A stretch of 64,000 bases of DNA from Acinetobacter variabilis (lineage in GTDB: Bacteria > Pseudomonadota > Gammaproteobacteria > Pseudomonadales > Moraxellaceae), in NCBI RefSeq assembly GCF_000369625.1, contig NZ_KB850113.1, positions 504,641-568,640 on the forward strand, written 5' to 3'. The stretch's first letter is position 1. Every line of letters starts with the position of its first letter. This document shows positions 1 through 9,041 of this stretch, piece by piece. A program made the translations under genes and the position numbers. Below the pieces are notes generated by a model, which saw only the letters and a list, made by a program, of their open reading frames with translations, did not search any database and was not told where the DNA came from.

Positions 1-130
1 CAGGAGTACAACCAATCTTAGGCGCAATTGCTGTGATTGCAGCCCAAGTAGAAGGATAATCTTTTTCAGATTCAATCAATAATTGAACCGCTCTTTCTCT
101 GATTTCAGGGGTATATTTTAATTTTGTCAT
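1..130 (-). CDS. IS3-family transposase OrfA, N-terminal part (runs off the window)
   Basis: Reading the minus strand from an ATG at 130 gives an open frame to the window edge, beginning MTKLKYTPEIRERAVQLL and continuing through a Trp-Ala-Ala-Ile helix. This is the usual N-terminus of the small OrfA protein of IS3-family elements: an HTH_Tnp_1-type helix-turn-helix that binds the element's ends. Only about 43 codons are visible, so OrfB and the other end lie outside. The terminal repeat just upstream (131-180) supports the call. Exact IS name unknown. Confidence 0.8.
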   Translation of the reverse strand, partial: MTKLKYTPEIRERAVQLLIESEKDYPSTWAAITAIAPKIGCTP

Positions 131-180
131 CGGGGTAGTCTCTCAGAATATTGACTCTCCGACAAACCCGGTACGGTTCA
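131..180 (-). repeat. Terminal inverted repeat end of the IS3-type element
   Basis: Read on the minus strand from 180, the sequence starts TGAACCGTACCGGGTTTGTC, the kind of end seen in IS3-family elements (TGAACC...CGGG). It sits directly upstream of the OrfA start and gives the element boundary at about 180. The three bases 181-183 (TTC) may be the target duplication, but the other end is not in the window to confirm it. Confidence 0.7.
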
Positions 181-190
181 TTCAAGCAGT

Positions 191-442
191 GTGTTCTTTA
201 TAGGTTTTGGATTACTTCTTACAAGTGTGGGAAGATTTATAGCTCAACAACTTGGTTATGCAACAAAGTTAGAACCATATGAGGTGGTTACAGGTTTTGT
301 GGCAGTAGGTATTGCATGTATTGGTTATTTTATTGGTCTTTATATAGTTCCAAATCCTAAAAAAGAACTTCTAAAGCGTATAGATGAACATTTCAAAAGT
401 AACCCTCCATCACGATCAACTGTTAAGGCGAAGGATAAGTAA
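191..442 (+). CDS. Hypothetical two-segment membrane protein, probably 5'-truncated by the IS
   Basis: An 83-residue frame opening at a GTG 11 bp beyond the IS end. It has two hydrophobic stretches (about residues 2-20 and 33-54) followed by a basic, Lys-rich tail. The frame stays open upstream into the IS terminal repeat, and the GTG lies too close to the boundary for a native promoter and ribosome site, so the gene has probably lost its true start to the insertion. Its stop overlaps the next start (TAATG), so the two were co-translated. No family recognised. Confidence 0.45.
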   Translation: MFFIGFGLLLTSVGRFIAQQLGYATKLEPYEVVTGFVAVGIACIGYFIGLYIVPNPKKELLKRIDEHFKSNPPSRSTVKAKDK

Positions 443-891
443 TGTATAGTCTTCATAATCTTCCAACAGACTACAAAGCATTCCAAACGCTTAATTTATG
501 TAGCAATAAGGTTTTAGGTGGTGGTTTTCCATTTTCTTTAGGTAGTGAATTACCATTGCTAGTCGGAAATGGCCCAGGTCCTGTAATTTGGCTTCAAGCT
601 GTGCAAAATTCATCAACGAAAGAATTAATATTGTTAGTTGATAGAAATGTTCCAACTGTAAAAGGTGTTGAGGTCACTAAACCTGAAGAAGGGGTAATTG
701 AGATTTTTATTGGAACTACAAAAATTTTGAGAATTAAAAAGACAGGGAGTGATTCTGCAGTTATTTCCAAATTGGATCTAAGGCCAATTGGCTTAAATAT
801 TACTGGAAATCAAGAAAGCCTTAGTATTGGTGGATCAAGTTTTTCAGGTAATACTTTTCAGGGAGCTCAAGTCGTAATAGGCTTAGGTTAA
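442..891 (+). CDS. Hypothetical protein (149 aa), overlapping the upstream gene
   Basis: Starts at the ATG in a TAATG overlap with the preceding frame, which points to translational coupling. The product has no signal peptide and no membrane segment. It is rich in Gly, Ile, Leu and Val, with short alternating hydrophobic runs that suggest a mainly beta fold, and a Gly/Ser-rich C-terminal end (residues about 125-149). A clear terminator follows at 907-928. I recognise no domain. Position in an IS-bounded AT-rich patch suggests accessory DNA. An immunity or effector-partner role is conceivable but nothing in the sequence shows it. Confidence 0.6.
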   Translation: MYSLHNLPTDYKAFQTLNLCSNKVLGGGFPFSLGSELPLLVGNGPGPVIWLQAVQNSSTKELILLVDRNVPTVKGVEVTKPEEGVIEIFIGTTKILRIKKTGSDSAVISKLDLRPIGLNITGNQESLSIGGSSFSGNTFQGAQVVIGLG

Positions 892-904
892 AAAAGAAAT
901 TAAA

Positions 905-932
905 ATAAGACCCACTTCAGTGGGTCTTTTAA
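905..932 (+). terminator. Rho-independent terminator after the orphan pair
   Basis: Perfect 9-bp stem, AAGACCCAC (907-915) with GTGGGTCTT (920-928), 4-nt loop TTCA, followed by TTAATA. It ends the 191-891 transcription unit. Confidence 0.8.
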
Positions 933-1271
933 TACTTAGTCTAAATAATAAAAATTTACATTCTATAAAAGGGCAATGTCCTGAATCTTTTTACAACACT
1001 CGTTAAATTAAAGAACAAAACTCAAAGAGATTTAGTTGAGTGAGGTAAAACTACTTTATTTATTAGCATAAGCTACCAAAAAAAATAATTTTGATTCTTT
1101 TTTAAAATATTTCTAATATAAAACAATAACTTATGGTTAATTTTTTTTAAAAATAGGGTTGTTTTAGCTATTTAAGGAAACAACCCCATGAAGGAAATAG
1201 TCAAGTATTTTTTTTATAAGGTAAAATTGGCAAAAAGTTACATCAATAAGTTATAAAAATAAGCCCTTTAA
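933..1271. other. Gene-poor AT-rich spacer with one hairpin and one micro-ORF
   Basis: No conventional gene seen. The stretch holds an inverted repeat GGGTTGTTT (1156-1164) / AAACAACCC (1178-1186), immediately followed by a possible 22-codon frame at 1188-1256 (M-K-E-I-V-K..., basic and hydrophobic). Whether the frame is translated is unknown. It is listed as a finding rather than called as a gene. Confidence 0.5.
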
Positions 1272-1934
1272 TTAAAAAACATCAATTTGAGAACAAAATT
1301 CTTGTGCATTTGATGAGTAGTAAAGTTCAAAACTTGTAGAATCTCCACCAGATCCAATACTGTTTACCTTGTAAAGATAAGTGGTTTTTTTTCCAGCAGC
1401 AGATAGTTGATAAGCTTCATATACAAGTGAATTTTTTGTTTTATCTAAACAAATCTTTTTAGTAATAATCCCCTGCTTTTTTAAAGATGGAATATGTTCA
1501 AATGAACAATTACTTGTTGGATAACCAAAACAGCCATTAGTTATATCTCCAGGTTCTAACAATACTTTCGTAACTCCAAATCTTGCCTGTCCCCCCTTAT
1601 AGGTTATTGTCCAAGGGAGTTCATACTTACGATCTTTGAGAATTGTTGGGGTACTACCTAAAACATTAATACGGACCAAACCTTGTCTAGAAGATTCTAT
1701 AGAGCCGTCATAGTTAATAATTTCTTTAGATCCACTTGTTAACCATTTAATATTTTTTTCATTTGATAAGTAATCCCACCATACATGCTGTTCTTTAGGC
1801 ATTAGCTTTTTCACAATAACCCCAAACTCATATGTTCCATATCCTTGGAAATAAGGTATAACTGATAAGTTTTCAGCTTGAGTTATTGTGGGAAATAAAA
1901 TTGATAGTAATGGTAAAAATTGAAATGGTTTCAT
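1272..1934 (-). CDS. Hypothetical secreted protein (220 aa)
   Basis: The product begins with a typical Sec signal peptide: Lys at position 2, a hydrophobic core to about residue 16, then a T-I-T-Q-A cleavage site before E-N-L-S. The mature part is about 200 residues, without further membrane segments. It carries four cysteines in its C-terminal half (two within GCFGYPTSNC, one in KKICLDK, one near the end in EFC), which could form disulfides in the periplasm. No known domain was recognised. It resembles fimbrial-type periplasmic chaperones only loosely (beta-rich, two-part look), and I would not call it that. It stands alone between a gene-poor spacer and an IS element. Confidence 0.6.
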   Translation of the reverse strand: MKPFQFLPLLSILFPTITQAENLSVIPYFQGYGTYEFGVIVKKLMPKEQHVWWDYLSNEKNIKWLTSGSKEIINYDGSIESSRQGLVRINVLGSTPTILKDRKYELPWTITYKGGQARFGVTKVLLEPGDITNGCFGYPTSNCSFEHIPSLKKQGIITKKICLDKTKNSLVYEAYQLSAAGKKTTYLYKVNSIGSGGDSTSFELYYSSNAQEFCSQIDVF

Positions 1935-2099
1935 GATTTTTAGATTTTTCTCTCTATTTAATTAGCAGTAATATAATTTAATAATTAAAAAGTTATAAGC
2001 TTTTATAACTTTACAAAGGATCTTATTAACTATAAAAATATCGCAAGTTATCGATAATAAAAAATTGGTTAATATGTCTAAAAAATTCTTTTATAGATT

Positions 2100-3048
2100 A
2101 GACTTCCGTCATAAATCAAAAAACGTACAATTTATTTGATCTTAAATTAATCAGCAAAATTATTTAATTCAAGGGATAATTCTTGGATGAAATTCAAAGA
2201 TATTCAAAAATTATCAGACGTTAAATTTCGTAGGCTTACCGGTGTTAGCTGGGCTACATTTAACCTCATGTTGGCCGAGCTAAATAAGCATTTACCTTGT
2301 CATATTGGTAAAGGACGACCGCATAAATTACCGTTGGAAGATCGTTTGCTCTTATGTATAGAATATTGGAGAGAATATCGAACATTTTTTCATCTTGGTA
2401 TGAGTTACGGTGTATCTGAAACGAGTGCAATTCGTATCACACGTGTTATTGAAGATACCTTAATCCGTTCTGGAAAATTTAACTTGCCAAAACAACTTCC
2501 TAATCGAGATGAAGTGGATTGGGAAGTTGTTGTGATTGATGCAACTGAAATATTAATTCAACGTCCAAAAAAAACAGAAGAAATGGTATAGCGGTAAAAA
2601 AAAGCGACATACCTTTAAATTTCAGCTATCTATGCACTATGCAACAGGTGAAATACTGAGTGTATGTGGAAGTCATGGAAGCATGCATGATTTTAAAATA
2701 TTCAAAAAAAGCATGAGGAAATTAAAATTTAAGCCCTTTTTTATCGTTGATAAGGGGTATTTAGGGATAAAGAAATTGGGTTTTGGATGCCTCATGCCAT
2801 CTAAAGCAAAGAAAACTGAACAACTAGATTCTGAATTAAAAAAGTTAAATAAAGAGATTGGCCGTAGACGAATTCAAGTAGAGCATGTATTTGGAAGGAT
2901 GAAATGTTTTAAGATTTTATCTTGTGTATATAGAAATCGTCGTAAACGATTAAACCTGCGGTTTAATTTACTTGCTGGCATATACAATTTAGATTGGGTG
3001 AAAGATAAACAATTAAATTGGTTGAAAAATGATTTATGAAGGAAGTCT
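2100..3048 (+). mobile_element. Complete IS5-type insertion sequence, 949 bp
   Basis: Imperfect terminal inverted repeats bracket the transposase: the left end starts AGACTTCCGTCATAAATCA at 2100 and the right end, read inward on the minus strand from 3048, starts AGACTTCCTTCATAAATCA. The match is 18 of 19. The trinucleotide ATT flanks both sides (2097-2099 and 3049-3051), a plausible 3-bp target duplication of the kind made by IS5-family elements. Inside is one transposase read in two frames. The element lies about 215 bp upstream of uvrB. Confidence 0.85.
2187..3039 (+). pseudogene. IS5-family DDE transposase, frame broken at an A8 run
   Basis: Two frames cover one transposase: 2187-2591 gives the N-terminal helix-turn-helix part and the first catalytic Asp (VVVIDATEI); the second frame carries the next Asp (IVDKGYLG) and the Glu (QVEHVFGRMK) of the DDE_Tnp_4 catalytic triad. 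The frames join cleanly if one A of the eight at 2567-2574 is skipped, restoring a Q-R-P-K-K-Q-K-K-W-Y stretch and continuing without stops to 3039. So the gene has either gained one A or relies on slippage at the A8 run, a known mode of making fused transposase in some IS5 subgroups. All three catalytic acids are present. Called pseudogene only because one uninterrupted frame is missing. Confidence 0.75.
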
Positions 3049-3262
3049 ATTGAATAAGCCAGAATAAGGTAAGGAACCGAATCAAAACTTATACTGATTC
3101 AATTTTGATAGAAAAGATTAGAACTAAAATGGTTTTAGGCTACGAAAGCATAATATTTCACTCGATTTATTTTACTAAACAGAAACCTGGATAGGGATTG
3201 AGTAATTCAATTTTACCCCCATAATAAATTGAGTCGATATCCGCAGTGAAATTATTAAAGCT

Positions 3263-5284
3263 ATGAGTGATAAACAACCCTTTGAACTGGTGACTAATTA
3301 TCAACCTGCTGGCGATCAGCCACAGGCCATTGAAAAGCTGGTCAAGGGTATAGAAAAAGGCTATCACGATCAGCTTTTGCTGGGGGTTACCGGTTCAGGT
3401 AAAACCTATACTATGGCCAATGTCATCGCCCGTACCCAGCGTCCGACTATTGTCATGGCCCATAACAAAACGCTGGCTGCACAGCTTTATGGCGAATTTA
3501 AAGCATTTTTCCCGAATAATGCGGTTGAATATTTCGTCAGTTATTATGACTACTATCAGCCAGAAGCCTATGTGCCATCTTCAGATACCTTTATCGAGAA
3601 AGATGCGGCGATTAATGACCACATTGACCAGATGCGTCTTTCGGCCACTCGTGCACTTTTAGAACGACGTGACGCGATTATTGTTGCTTCGGTGTCTGCA
3701 ATTTATGGTCTGGGTGATCCGAATGCTTATATGAGCATGCTGCTGCATGTGGTGGAAGGGGATCGCATTGGTCGTGATGATATTATCCGTCGTCTGGTCG
3801 AAATGCAGTATTCACGTAATGAACTGGAATTCCTGCGTGGTACCTATCGTATCCGTGGTGAGATCATTGATATTTTCCCAGCCGAATCGGATCAGGATGC
3901 CATCCGGATTGAACTGTTTGATGATGAAGTCGACTCCATTCGCTGGTTTGATCCTTTAACCGGGAAAATGATCCGTAAAGTGCCGCGTGTCACGATCTAT
4001 CCTAAAAGTCACTATGTAACACCTAAAGACAATCTGGCTCGCGCGATTGAAACGATTCGAGATGAGTTAAAAGAACGTCTGGTCTTTTTCCGTGAAAATG
4101 ACAAGTTGCTGGAAGCTCAGCGGATCGAGCAGCGTACCCGTTATGATCTGGAAATGATGCAGCAGCTCGGTTATACCAACGGGATCGAAAACTATTCACG
4201 TCATTTATCGGGTCGTCCGGCAGGCGAAGCACCGCCGACGCTTTTTGATTATGTACCTGATGATGCCTTGCTGATTATTGATGAATCGCACGTGACTGTT
4301 CCACAAATTGGAGCCATGTACAAAGGTGACCGTTCCCGTAAAGAAAATCTGGTGAATTATGGTTTCCGCTTGCCAAGTGCGCTGGATAACCGTCCGATGA
4401 AATTTGAGGAATGGGAACGTATTGTACCGACGACCGTGTACGTCAGTGCCACACCTGCAAGATATGAACTGGAAAAATCTGAACAGGTGGTCGAGCAGGT
4501 GGTTCGTCCAACCGGTCTGATTGATCCGGAAATTGAAATCCGTCCAGTCCTGACTCAGGTCGATGATGTACTGTCTGAAATCAATATCCGTAAGGAAATG
4601 AATGAGCGTGTGCTGGTGACGACCTTGACCAAGCGCATGGCAGAAGACCTGACATCCTATTTAAAAGAATATGGAATCAAGGTTGCCTATTTGCATTCCG
4701 ATATTGATACCGTTGAGCGTGTGAAGATTATTCATGAGCTACGTACCGGTGTGTATGATGTTCTGGTCGGCATTAACCTGCTGCGTGAAGGTCTGGATAT
4801 GCCAGAAGTTTCACTGGTTGCAATCCTGGATGCGGATAAAGAAGGTTTTCTGCGTTCAGAACGTTCATTGATTCAGACCATTGGTCGTGCTGCGCGTAAC
4901 TTGAAAGGTAAAGCGATTTTGTATGCGGATCGCATCACCGATTCAATGCAAAAAGCCATTGATGAGACTGAACGCCGTCGTGCCAAACAGATTCAGTTCA
5001 ATGAAGAGCATGGTATTACACCACGTAGTGCAGTACGTCAGGTGATTAAGGAAATTGATACGGGTGAAGTGCTGGATGATGAAACTATTGAGCTGAAAGC
5101 TTCGGATCAGGCCCGTGCGATCAGTGCAGATGAGCGCCATATCATGGCCGATCCAAAGATGTTCGCGAAGCATATCAATAAACTGGAGAAAGAAATGCTC
5201 AAGGCTTCAAAAGAGCTACAATTTGAGCAGGCTGCACGTATACGGGATGAAATTTTACGTTTAAAAGCGCAGATGTTAAGTTAG
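3263..5284 (+). CDS. uvrB: UvrABC system protein B
   Basis: Damage-verifying helicase of nucleotide excision repair, which receives DNA from UvrA2 and recruits UvrC. At 673 residues it has the family length. Visible: Walker A with Lys47 in GVTGSGKT, the damage-probing beta-hairpin region around [12 protein letters not shown], the DESH helicase motif near residue 340, the C-terminal helicase half with [10 protein letters not shown], and a terminal UVR domain (about 635-670) that contacts UvrC. The start ATG at 3263 gives the usual M-S-D-K-Q-P-F N-terminus; its ribosome site is weak. No consensus SOS operator was seen upstream. The gene follows the IS5-type element by about 215 bp, so its own promoter is probably intact. 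It appears monocistronic. Confidence 0.97.
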   Translation: MSDKQPFELVTNYQPAGDQPQAIEKLVKGIEKGYHDQLLLGVTGSGKTYTMANVIARTQRPTIVMAHNKTLAAQLYGEFKAFFPNNAVEYFVSYYDYYQPEAYVPSSDTFIEKDAAINDHIDQMRLSATRALLERRDAIIVASVSAIYGLGDPNAYMSMLLHVVEGDRIGRDDIIRRLVEMQYSRNELEFLRGTYRIRGEIIDIFPAESDQDAIRIELFDDEVDSIRWFDPLTGKMIRKVPRVTIYPKSHYVTPKDNLARAIETIRDELKERLVFFRENDKLLEAQRIEQRTRYDLEMMQQLGYTNGIENYSRHLSGRPAGEAPPTLFDYVPDDALLIIDESHVTVPQIGAMYKGDRSRKENLVNYGFRLPSALDNRPMKFEEWERIVPTTVYVSATPARYELEKSEQVVEQVVRPTGLIDPEIEIRPVLTQVDDVLSEINIRKEMNERVLVTTLTKRMAEDLTSYLKEYGIKVAYLHSDIDTVERVKIIHELRTGVYDVLVGINLLREGLDMPEVSLVAILDADKEGFLRSERSLIQTIGRAARNLKGKAILYADRITDSMQKAIDETERRRAKQIQFNEEHGITPRSAVRQVIKEIDTGEVLDDETIELKASDQARAISADERHIMADPKMFAKHINKLEKEMLKASKELQFEQAARIRDEILRLKAQMLS

Positions 5285-5426
5285 GTCTGTGTGTAAATTA
5301 CAGATTTAAATTACGCAAAATCAATCACAAACCTAACATAATGCTACAAAGTATGTCTGCGGATGTCGCTATTGTAAGTACGAAATATTCATGTTGAAAA
5401 TTTTGTCCTGATCAAATAGGTATTGT

Positions 5427-6026
5427 ATGGCAACTAAAAATAATCTCCCTCATGCGGGATTGAAACTTGCAAAAATTGCAGTGGGTGGTGCAGTTCTACT
5501 TGGACTCGGGGCTGCAACCATGGCTTATGCCAAGAACGATTCTTTACCCACTGTAGAGAAAGTTGAACTGGACCGTTATTTGGGCACCTGGTATGAAGTG
5601 GCTCGTAAACCACTTACATTCCAGAACAAGTGTGATCGTGATGTTACGGCGACGTATACATTAAATGAAAATGGTAACGTTAATGTAGATAACCGCTGTA
5701 TCCAGAAAAATGGTCAGGTGACCCAATCAGTGGGTGAGGCATACATTCAGAATGCACCTTATAACACCAAGCTCAAAGTAAGTTTCTTACCAGAGTTTAT
5801 TCGCTGGTTGCCAGTGGGCCGTGGCGATTATTGGGTATTGAAACTGGATGATAATTATCAAACCGTACTGGTAGGCGAGCCTAAACGTAAATATATGTGG
5901 GTATTGTCACGTGACCCTCAACTTGATCAGAACGTGGTGAATGAATACCTGCAATATGCGCAATCTGTGGGTTATGATTTGAGTGATGTGATACATACCA
6001 AACAGACCCAACAGGCAAGAAAATAA
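5427..6026 (+). CDS. blc: Bacterial lipocalin (Blc family)
   Basis: Lipocalins bind small hydrophobic ligands such as lysophospholipids at the envelope. The diagnostic GTWYEVAR motif (first structurally conserved region) is present, followed by the KCDRDVTATY segment and the late RDPQLD stretch typical of Blc. The N-terminus has a positively charged start, a hydrophobic core and A-Y-A before K-N-D, which looks like a type I signal peptidase site. There is no lipobox cysteine, so unlike E. coli Blc this one is predicted to be soluble periplasmic or membrane-anchored by an uncleaved segment. A weak AGG ribosome site precedes the ATG. A hairpin terminator follows. 199 residues. Confidence 0.88.
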   Translation: MATKNNLPHAGLKLAKIAVGGAVLLGLGAATMAYAKNDSLPTVEKVELDRYLGTWYEVARKPLTFQNKCDRDVTATYTLNENGNVNVDNRCIQKNGQVTQSVGEAYIQNAPYNTKLKVSFLPEFIRWLPVGRGDYWVLKLDDNYQTVLVGEPKRKYMWVLSRDPQLDQNVVNEYLQYAQSVGYDLSDVIHTKQTQQARK

Positions 6027-6046
6027 AAGGCCAATCGGGTTATGTA

Positions 6047-6078
6047 TAAAAAACCTGCTTCGGCATGGTTTTTTTTAA
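6047..6078 (+). terminator. Terminator after blc
   Basis: Stem of AAAAACC-TGC with GCA-T-GGTTTTT (one-base bulge) around a TTCG tetraloop, ending in a run of eight T. Confidence 0.7.
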
Positions 6079-6195
6079 TCCATCTCTTTTTTGAATTATA
6101 TATTTTGCCTTGCTATTACCTTTGGTCAGATGAATCTTCAAGCTTTATTTTAGACTAATCGTTATAATGTGCTGGAATGATCTTGGATTTGAAGC

Positions 6196-7128
6196 ATGTA
6201 TAAAGGTATTGCATTATCGGTATTGGCATCAGTGGTATTTGGTGTTCTTTATATATTCACGCCATTGTTGCAGCCTTTAGACAGTGAACAAACCTTTGCC
6301 TGGCGGATGCTGGCGACCATTCCATTTTTGACTGCGTTCATGTGGTGGTCAGGCGATTTGAGTCATATCACTCATATTTTTAAACGCATTCTCAAACAGC
6401 CTGCTTTTCTGATCTGGTTGATCATCAGTTCCCTGTTATGTACGACACAGTTGTGGCTCTTTTTATGGGGACCAATTAATGGCCGCGGTTTACAGGTATC
6501 CCTGGGATATTTCCTGTTGCCTTTAGTCATGGTCTTGGTCGGATGTGTGCTCTATAAAGAGAAGTTGTCTCGCTGGCAAATGGCAGCAGTCGCACTGGCC
6601 ATATTAGGTGTAGGACATGAAATCTGGAGGATCGGTTCGATCGCGTGGGAAACGGTGTATGTAGCACTGGCATATCCGCTGTATTTCTTTATGCGCCGTA
6701 AATTCCAGACGGATCATTTGGGCGGTTTCTGGTGGGACCTTTTCATCATTCTGCCTGTCGCGATTTATCTGGGCTTTATTCATAGCGATTCCATGCAATT
6801 AATTCTTAATGCACAGCATTTGATTTTTGCGGTATTGGGTCTAGGCTTTTTAAGTGCGTTAGGATTGGGAAGCTATATTCTGGCGAGTCGCTATTTGCCT
6901 TTTGTCATCTTTGGGTTATTGAGCTATTTAGAACCAGTACTTTTGGCTTTTGCGTCTATGGCATTAGGGGAGCGGGTTGAAGCTGGCGAATGGCTGACTT
7001 ATCTTCCGATCTGGCTGGCCGTCGTATTGTTGGTGATTGAAGGTATACTACACATTATTGAACAACGAAAAAGACGCTTGGCACTAGCACAAAATTTAGA
7101 GCGTTATCAGAAACGTTTAGATTCTTGA
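6196..7128 (+). CDS. rarD: EamA/RhaT-type permease, RarD-like
   Basis: A 310-residue polytopic inner-membrane protein with about ten hydrophobic segments arranged as two EamA repeats. The first segment with YIFTPLLQPLDSEQTFAWR and the GRGLQVSLGYFLLPLVMVLVG region are characteristic of the RarD branch of the drug/metabolite transporter superfamily. The E. coli RarD substrate is unsettled, so the cargo here is unknown. The C-terminus is a basic cytoplasmic tail. The gene appears monocistronic; a long imperfect inverted repeat lies downstream at 7181-7226. The assignment to the family is firm, the function is not. Confidence 0.85.
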   Translation: MYKGIALSVLASVVFGVLYIFTPLLQPLDSEQTFAWRMLATIPFLTAFMWWSGDLSHITHIFKRILKQPAFLIWLIISSLLCTTQLWLFLWGPINGRGLQVSLGYFLLPLVMVLVGCVLYKEKLSRWQMAAVALAILGVGHEIWRIGSIAWETVYVALAYPLYFFMRRKFQTDHLGGFWWDLFIILPVAIYLGFIHSDSMQLILNAQHLIFAVLGLGFLSALGLGSYILASRYLPFVIFGLLSYLEPVLLAFASMALGERVEAGEWLTYLPIWLAVVLLVIEGILHIIEQRKRRLALAQNLERYQKRLDS

Positions 7129-7374
7129 ATGATAAATTTGACTGAATAAACAACATTTAACAAAAATCTGGTTTTTATAGTTAGTAGATGATTTTTCAAA
7201 TTTTAAATGCAAAATCATCTGACTAATTACAATTATTTTCAAAATTTATAGTGAATATATCGGATTTTCGGCCAGAGTTAATCAGCTTTTGATTCAAACT
7301 TGCGGCTAATTCCATTACAATTATCGGGTTTTGAAATTTATGCTTAGATTTACAATTAATTAGAGGACGTATCT

Positions 7375-8832
7375 GTGAGCAAAGACACTATCGTTGCCCT
7401 CCATGCAGAGCACCAAGGTCGTTGGAAAAACCGTGAAGAACTTGCGGAACGTATGATTGCCCTAGTAGGTCAGTTATATCGTGAAAAAAATATCGTAGCT
7501 ACAGTTTACGGTCGCTCTTTAATTAACCGTTCTGTAATCCAGATCCTTAAAGCGCATCGTCGTACTCGCGTATTAGACGTTGAGCTTTCTGTTGTAGACA
7601 CTTTCCCAATCCTTGAAGCATTGGCAAAAGTGGAAAACATCGGTACTGCTGAAATTGATCTAGGCAAACTTGCTGTTGAATTCAAAGCGAAAGGTGGTGA
7701 TGTTAACGCATTCGTTGCTGATGCTGTGAAATCACTTGAAGGCAATGCAACTTCTGTTGAAGGTAAAGACGTTGTTCTTTACGGTTTCGGTCGTATCGGT
7801 CGTATCCTTGCCCGTTTGATGATCAGCCAGTCAGGTCTAGGCCGTGGCTTGAACCTGAAAGCAATCGTAGTTCGTAAATCATCTGACGGTGACCTTGAAA
7901 AACGTGCGTCTTTATTACGTCGTGACTCAATCCATGGTCCATTCGCGGGTACGATTTCTGTAGATGAAGAAAACGAAGCAATTATTGCAAACGGTCAGTT
8001 CATCAAAGTGATCTATGCATCTAATCCATCTGAAGTGGATTACACTGCATACGGTATCGAAAATGCATTAGTGATCGATAACACTGGTAAATGGCGTGAT
8101 GCTGAAGGTCTTGCTCAACACCTTAAATGCCCAGGCGCTGCCCGTGTAATTCTGACTGCACCTGGTAAAGGTGACATGAAGAACGTTGTATTTGGTGTGA
8201 ACCAGGCTGACATCCTTGATGAAGATCAAATCATCTCTGCTGCAAGCTGTACAACCAATGCGATCACTCCAACATTGAAAGTGTTAAACGACAAATACAC
8301 AGTGATCAATGGTCACGTTGAAACAGTTCACTCGTTCACAAACGACCAGAACCTGATCGACAACTACCACAAAGCTGACCGTCGTGGCCGTGCTGCAACA
8401 TTGAACATGGTCATCACTGAAACTGGTGCTGCTAAAGCAGTTGCGAAAGCACTTCCTGCACTGAAAGGCAAGTTGACTGGTAACTCTGTACGTGTTCCTA
8501 CACCAAACGTATCTCTTGCGATCCTGAACCTGACTTTAGATAAAGAAGTTGATCGTGATGAAGTGAATGAATACATTCGCCAAATCTCAATCAATTCTAA
8601 CCTTCAAGGTCAAATCGGTTATACAAACTCTACTGAAGTTGTATCTTCTGACTTTATCGGTTCGCGTACTGCAGGTGTATTCGACGCTCAAGCGACTATC
8701 ACTTCAGGCAACCGTTTAACTTGCTACGTTTGGTATGACAACGAAGTAGGTTATAGCTGCCAGGTACTTCGCATTGCTGAACAAATGGGCGGCGTAAGCT
8801 ATCCAAAAGTTCCTGCTGAAACAAATGCATAA
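7375..8832 (+). CDS. gap: Glyceraldehyde-3-phosphate dehydrogenase, long form
   Basis: Interconverts glyceraldehyde-3-phosphate and 1,3-bisphosphoglycerate in the cytosol with NAD(P). The product is 485 residues, about 150 longer than classical GAPDH, because of an N-terminal extension of some 130 residues before the Rossmann motif VVLYGFGRIGRI. The catalytic cysteine is Cys292 in ISAASCTTNAITP. This long type is found in Acinetobacter and Pseudomonas relatives, where the enzyme mainly serves gluconeogenesis; that role is family knowledge, not shown here. The start is GTG, preceded by AGAGGAC. Codon choice is strongly biased toward frequent codons, which suggests high expression. An 11-bp perfect terminator stem follows. 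Confidence 0.93.
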   Translation: MSKDTIVALHAEHQGRWKNREELAERMIALVGQLYREKNIVATVYGRSLINRSVIQILKAHRRTRVLDVELSVVDTFPILEALAKVENIGTAEIDLGKLAVEFKAKGGDVNAFVADAVKSLEGNATSVEGKDVVLYGFGRIGRILARLMISQSGLGRGLNLKAIVVRKSSDGDLEKRASLLRRDSIHGPFAGTISVDEENEAIIANGQFIKVIYASNPSEVDYTAYGIENALVIDNTGKWRDAEGLAQHLKCPGAARVILTAPGKGDMKNVVFGVNQADILDEDQIISAASCTTNAITPTLKVLNDKYTVINGHVETVHSFTNDQNLIDNYHKADRRGRAATLNMVITETGAAKAVAKALPALKGKLTGNSVRVPTPNVSLAILNLTLDKEVDRDEVNEYIRQISINSNLQGQIGYTNSTEVVSSDFIGSRTAGVFDAQATITSGNRLTCYVWYDNEVGYSCQVLRIAEQMGGVSYPKVPAETNA

Positions 8833-8848
8833 TTTGTAGAAGTGATCT

Positions 8849-8879
8849 AAAAAAGAGCCTCTTTTGAGGCTCTTTTTTA
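8849..8879 (+). terminator. Terminator after gap
   Basis: Perfect 11-bp stem AAAAGAGCCTC (8851-8861) / GAGGCTCTTTT (8866-8876), loop TTTT, T-rich tail. Confidence 0.9.
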
Positions 8880-8970
8880 TTGTGGAAGATAAAGGTGGCA
8901 AATCAGCTTTATAAAACTATTGCATTAATTGATGGAAAATTCACCTTGATACGTCCATATGAATCTGTTA

Positions 8971-9005
8971 ACTTACAAATGGTAAGTACATAAAAATAGT
9001 AAGTA
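8971..9005. promoter_or_regulatory. Likely operator of the HxlR-type regulator
   Basis: Perfect dyad ACTTAC-aaatg-GTAAGT at 8971-8987, followed by a further half-site AGTAAGTA at 8998-9005, 37 bp upstream of the regulator start. HxlR/YodB-type proteins bind dyads with TAC/GTA arms, so autoregulation is the natural reading. Confidence 0.55.
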
Positions 9006-9041
9006 ATAACTAAAAACTGTGATCAAGAAAGGAACTTTTCA

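Noticed and set aside
3198..3210. TTGAGTAATTCAA dyad upstream of uvrB as a possible SOS operator
   Set aside because: Arms are only 4-5 bp and do not match LexA boxes or the longer UmuDAb-type sites; Acinetobacter is not known to have a classical LexA. Likely chance in AT-rich DNA.
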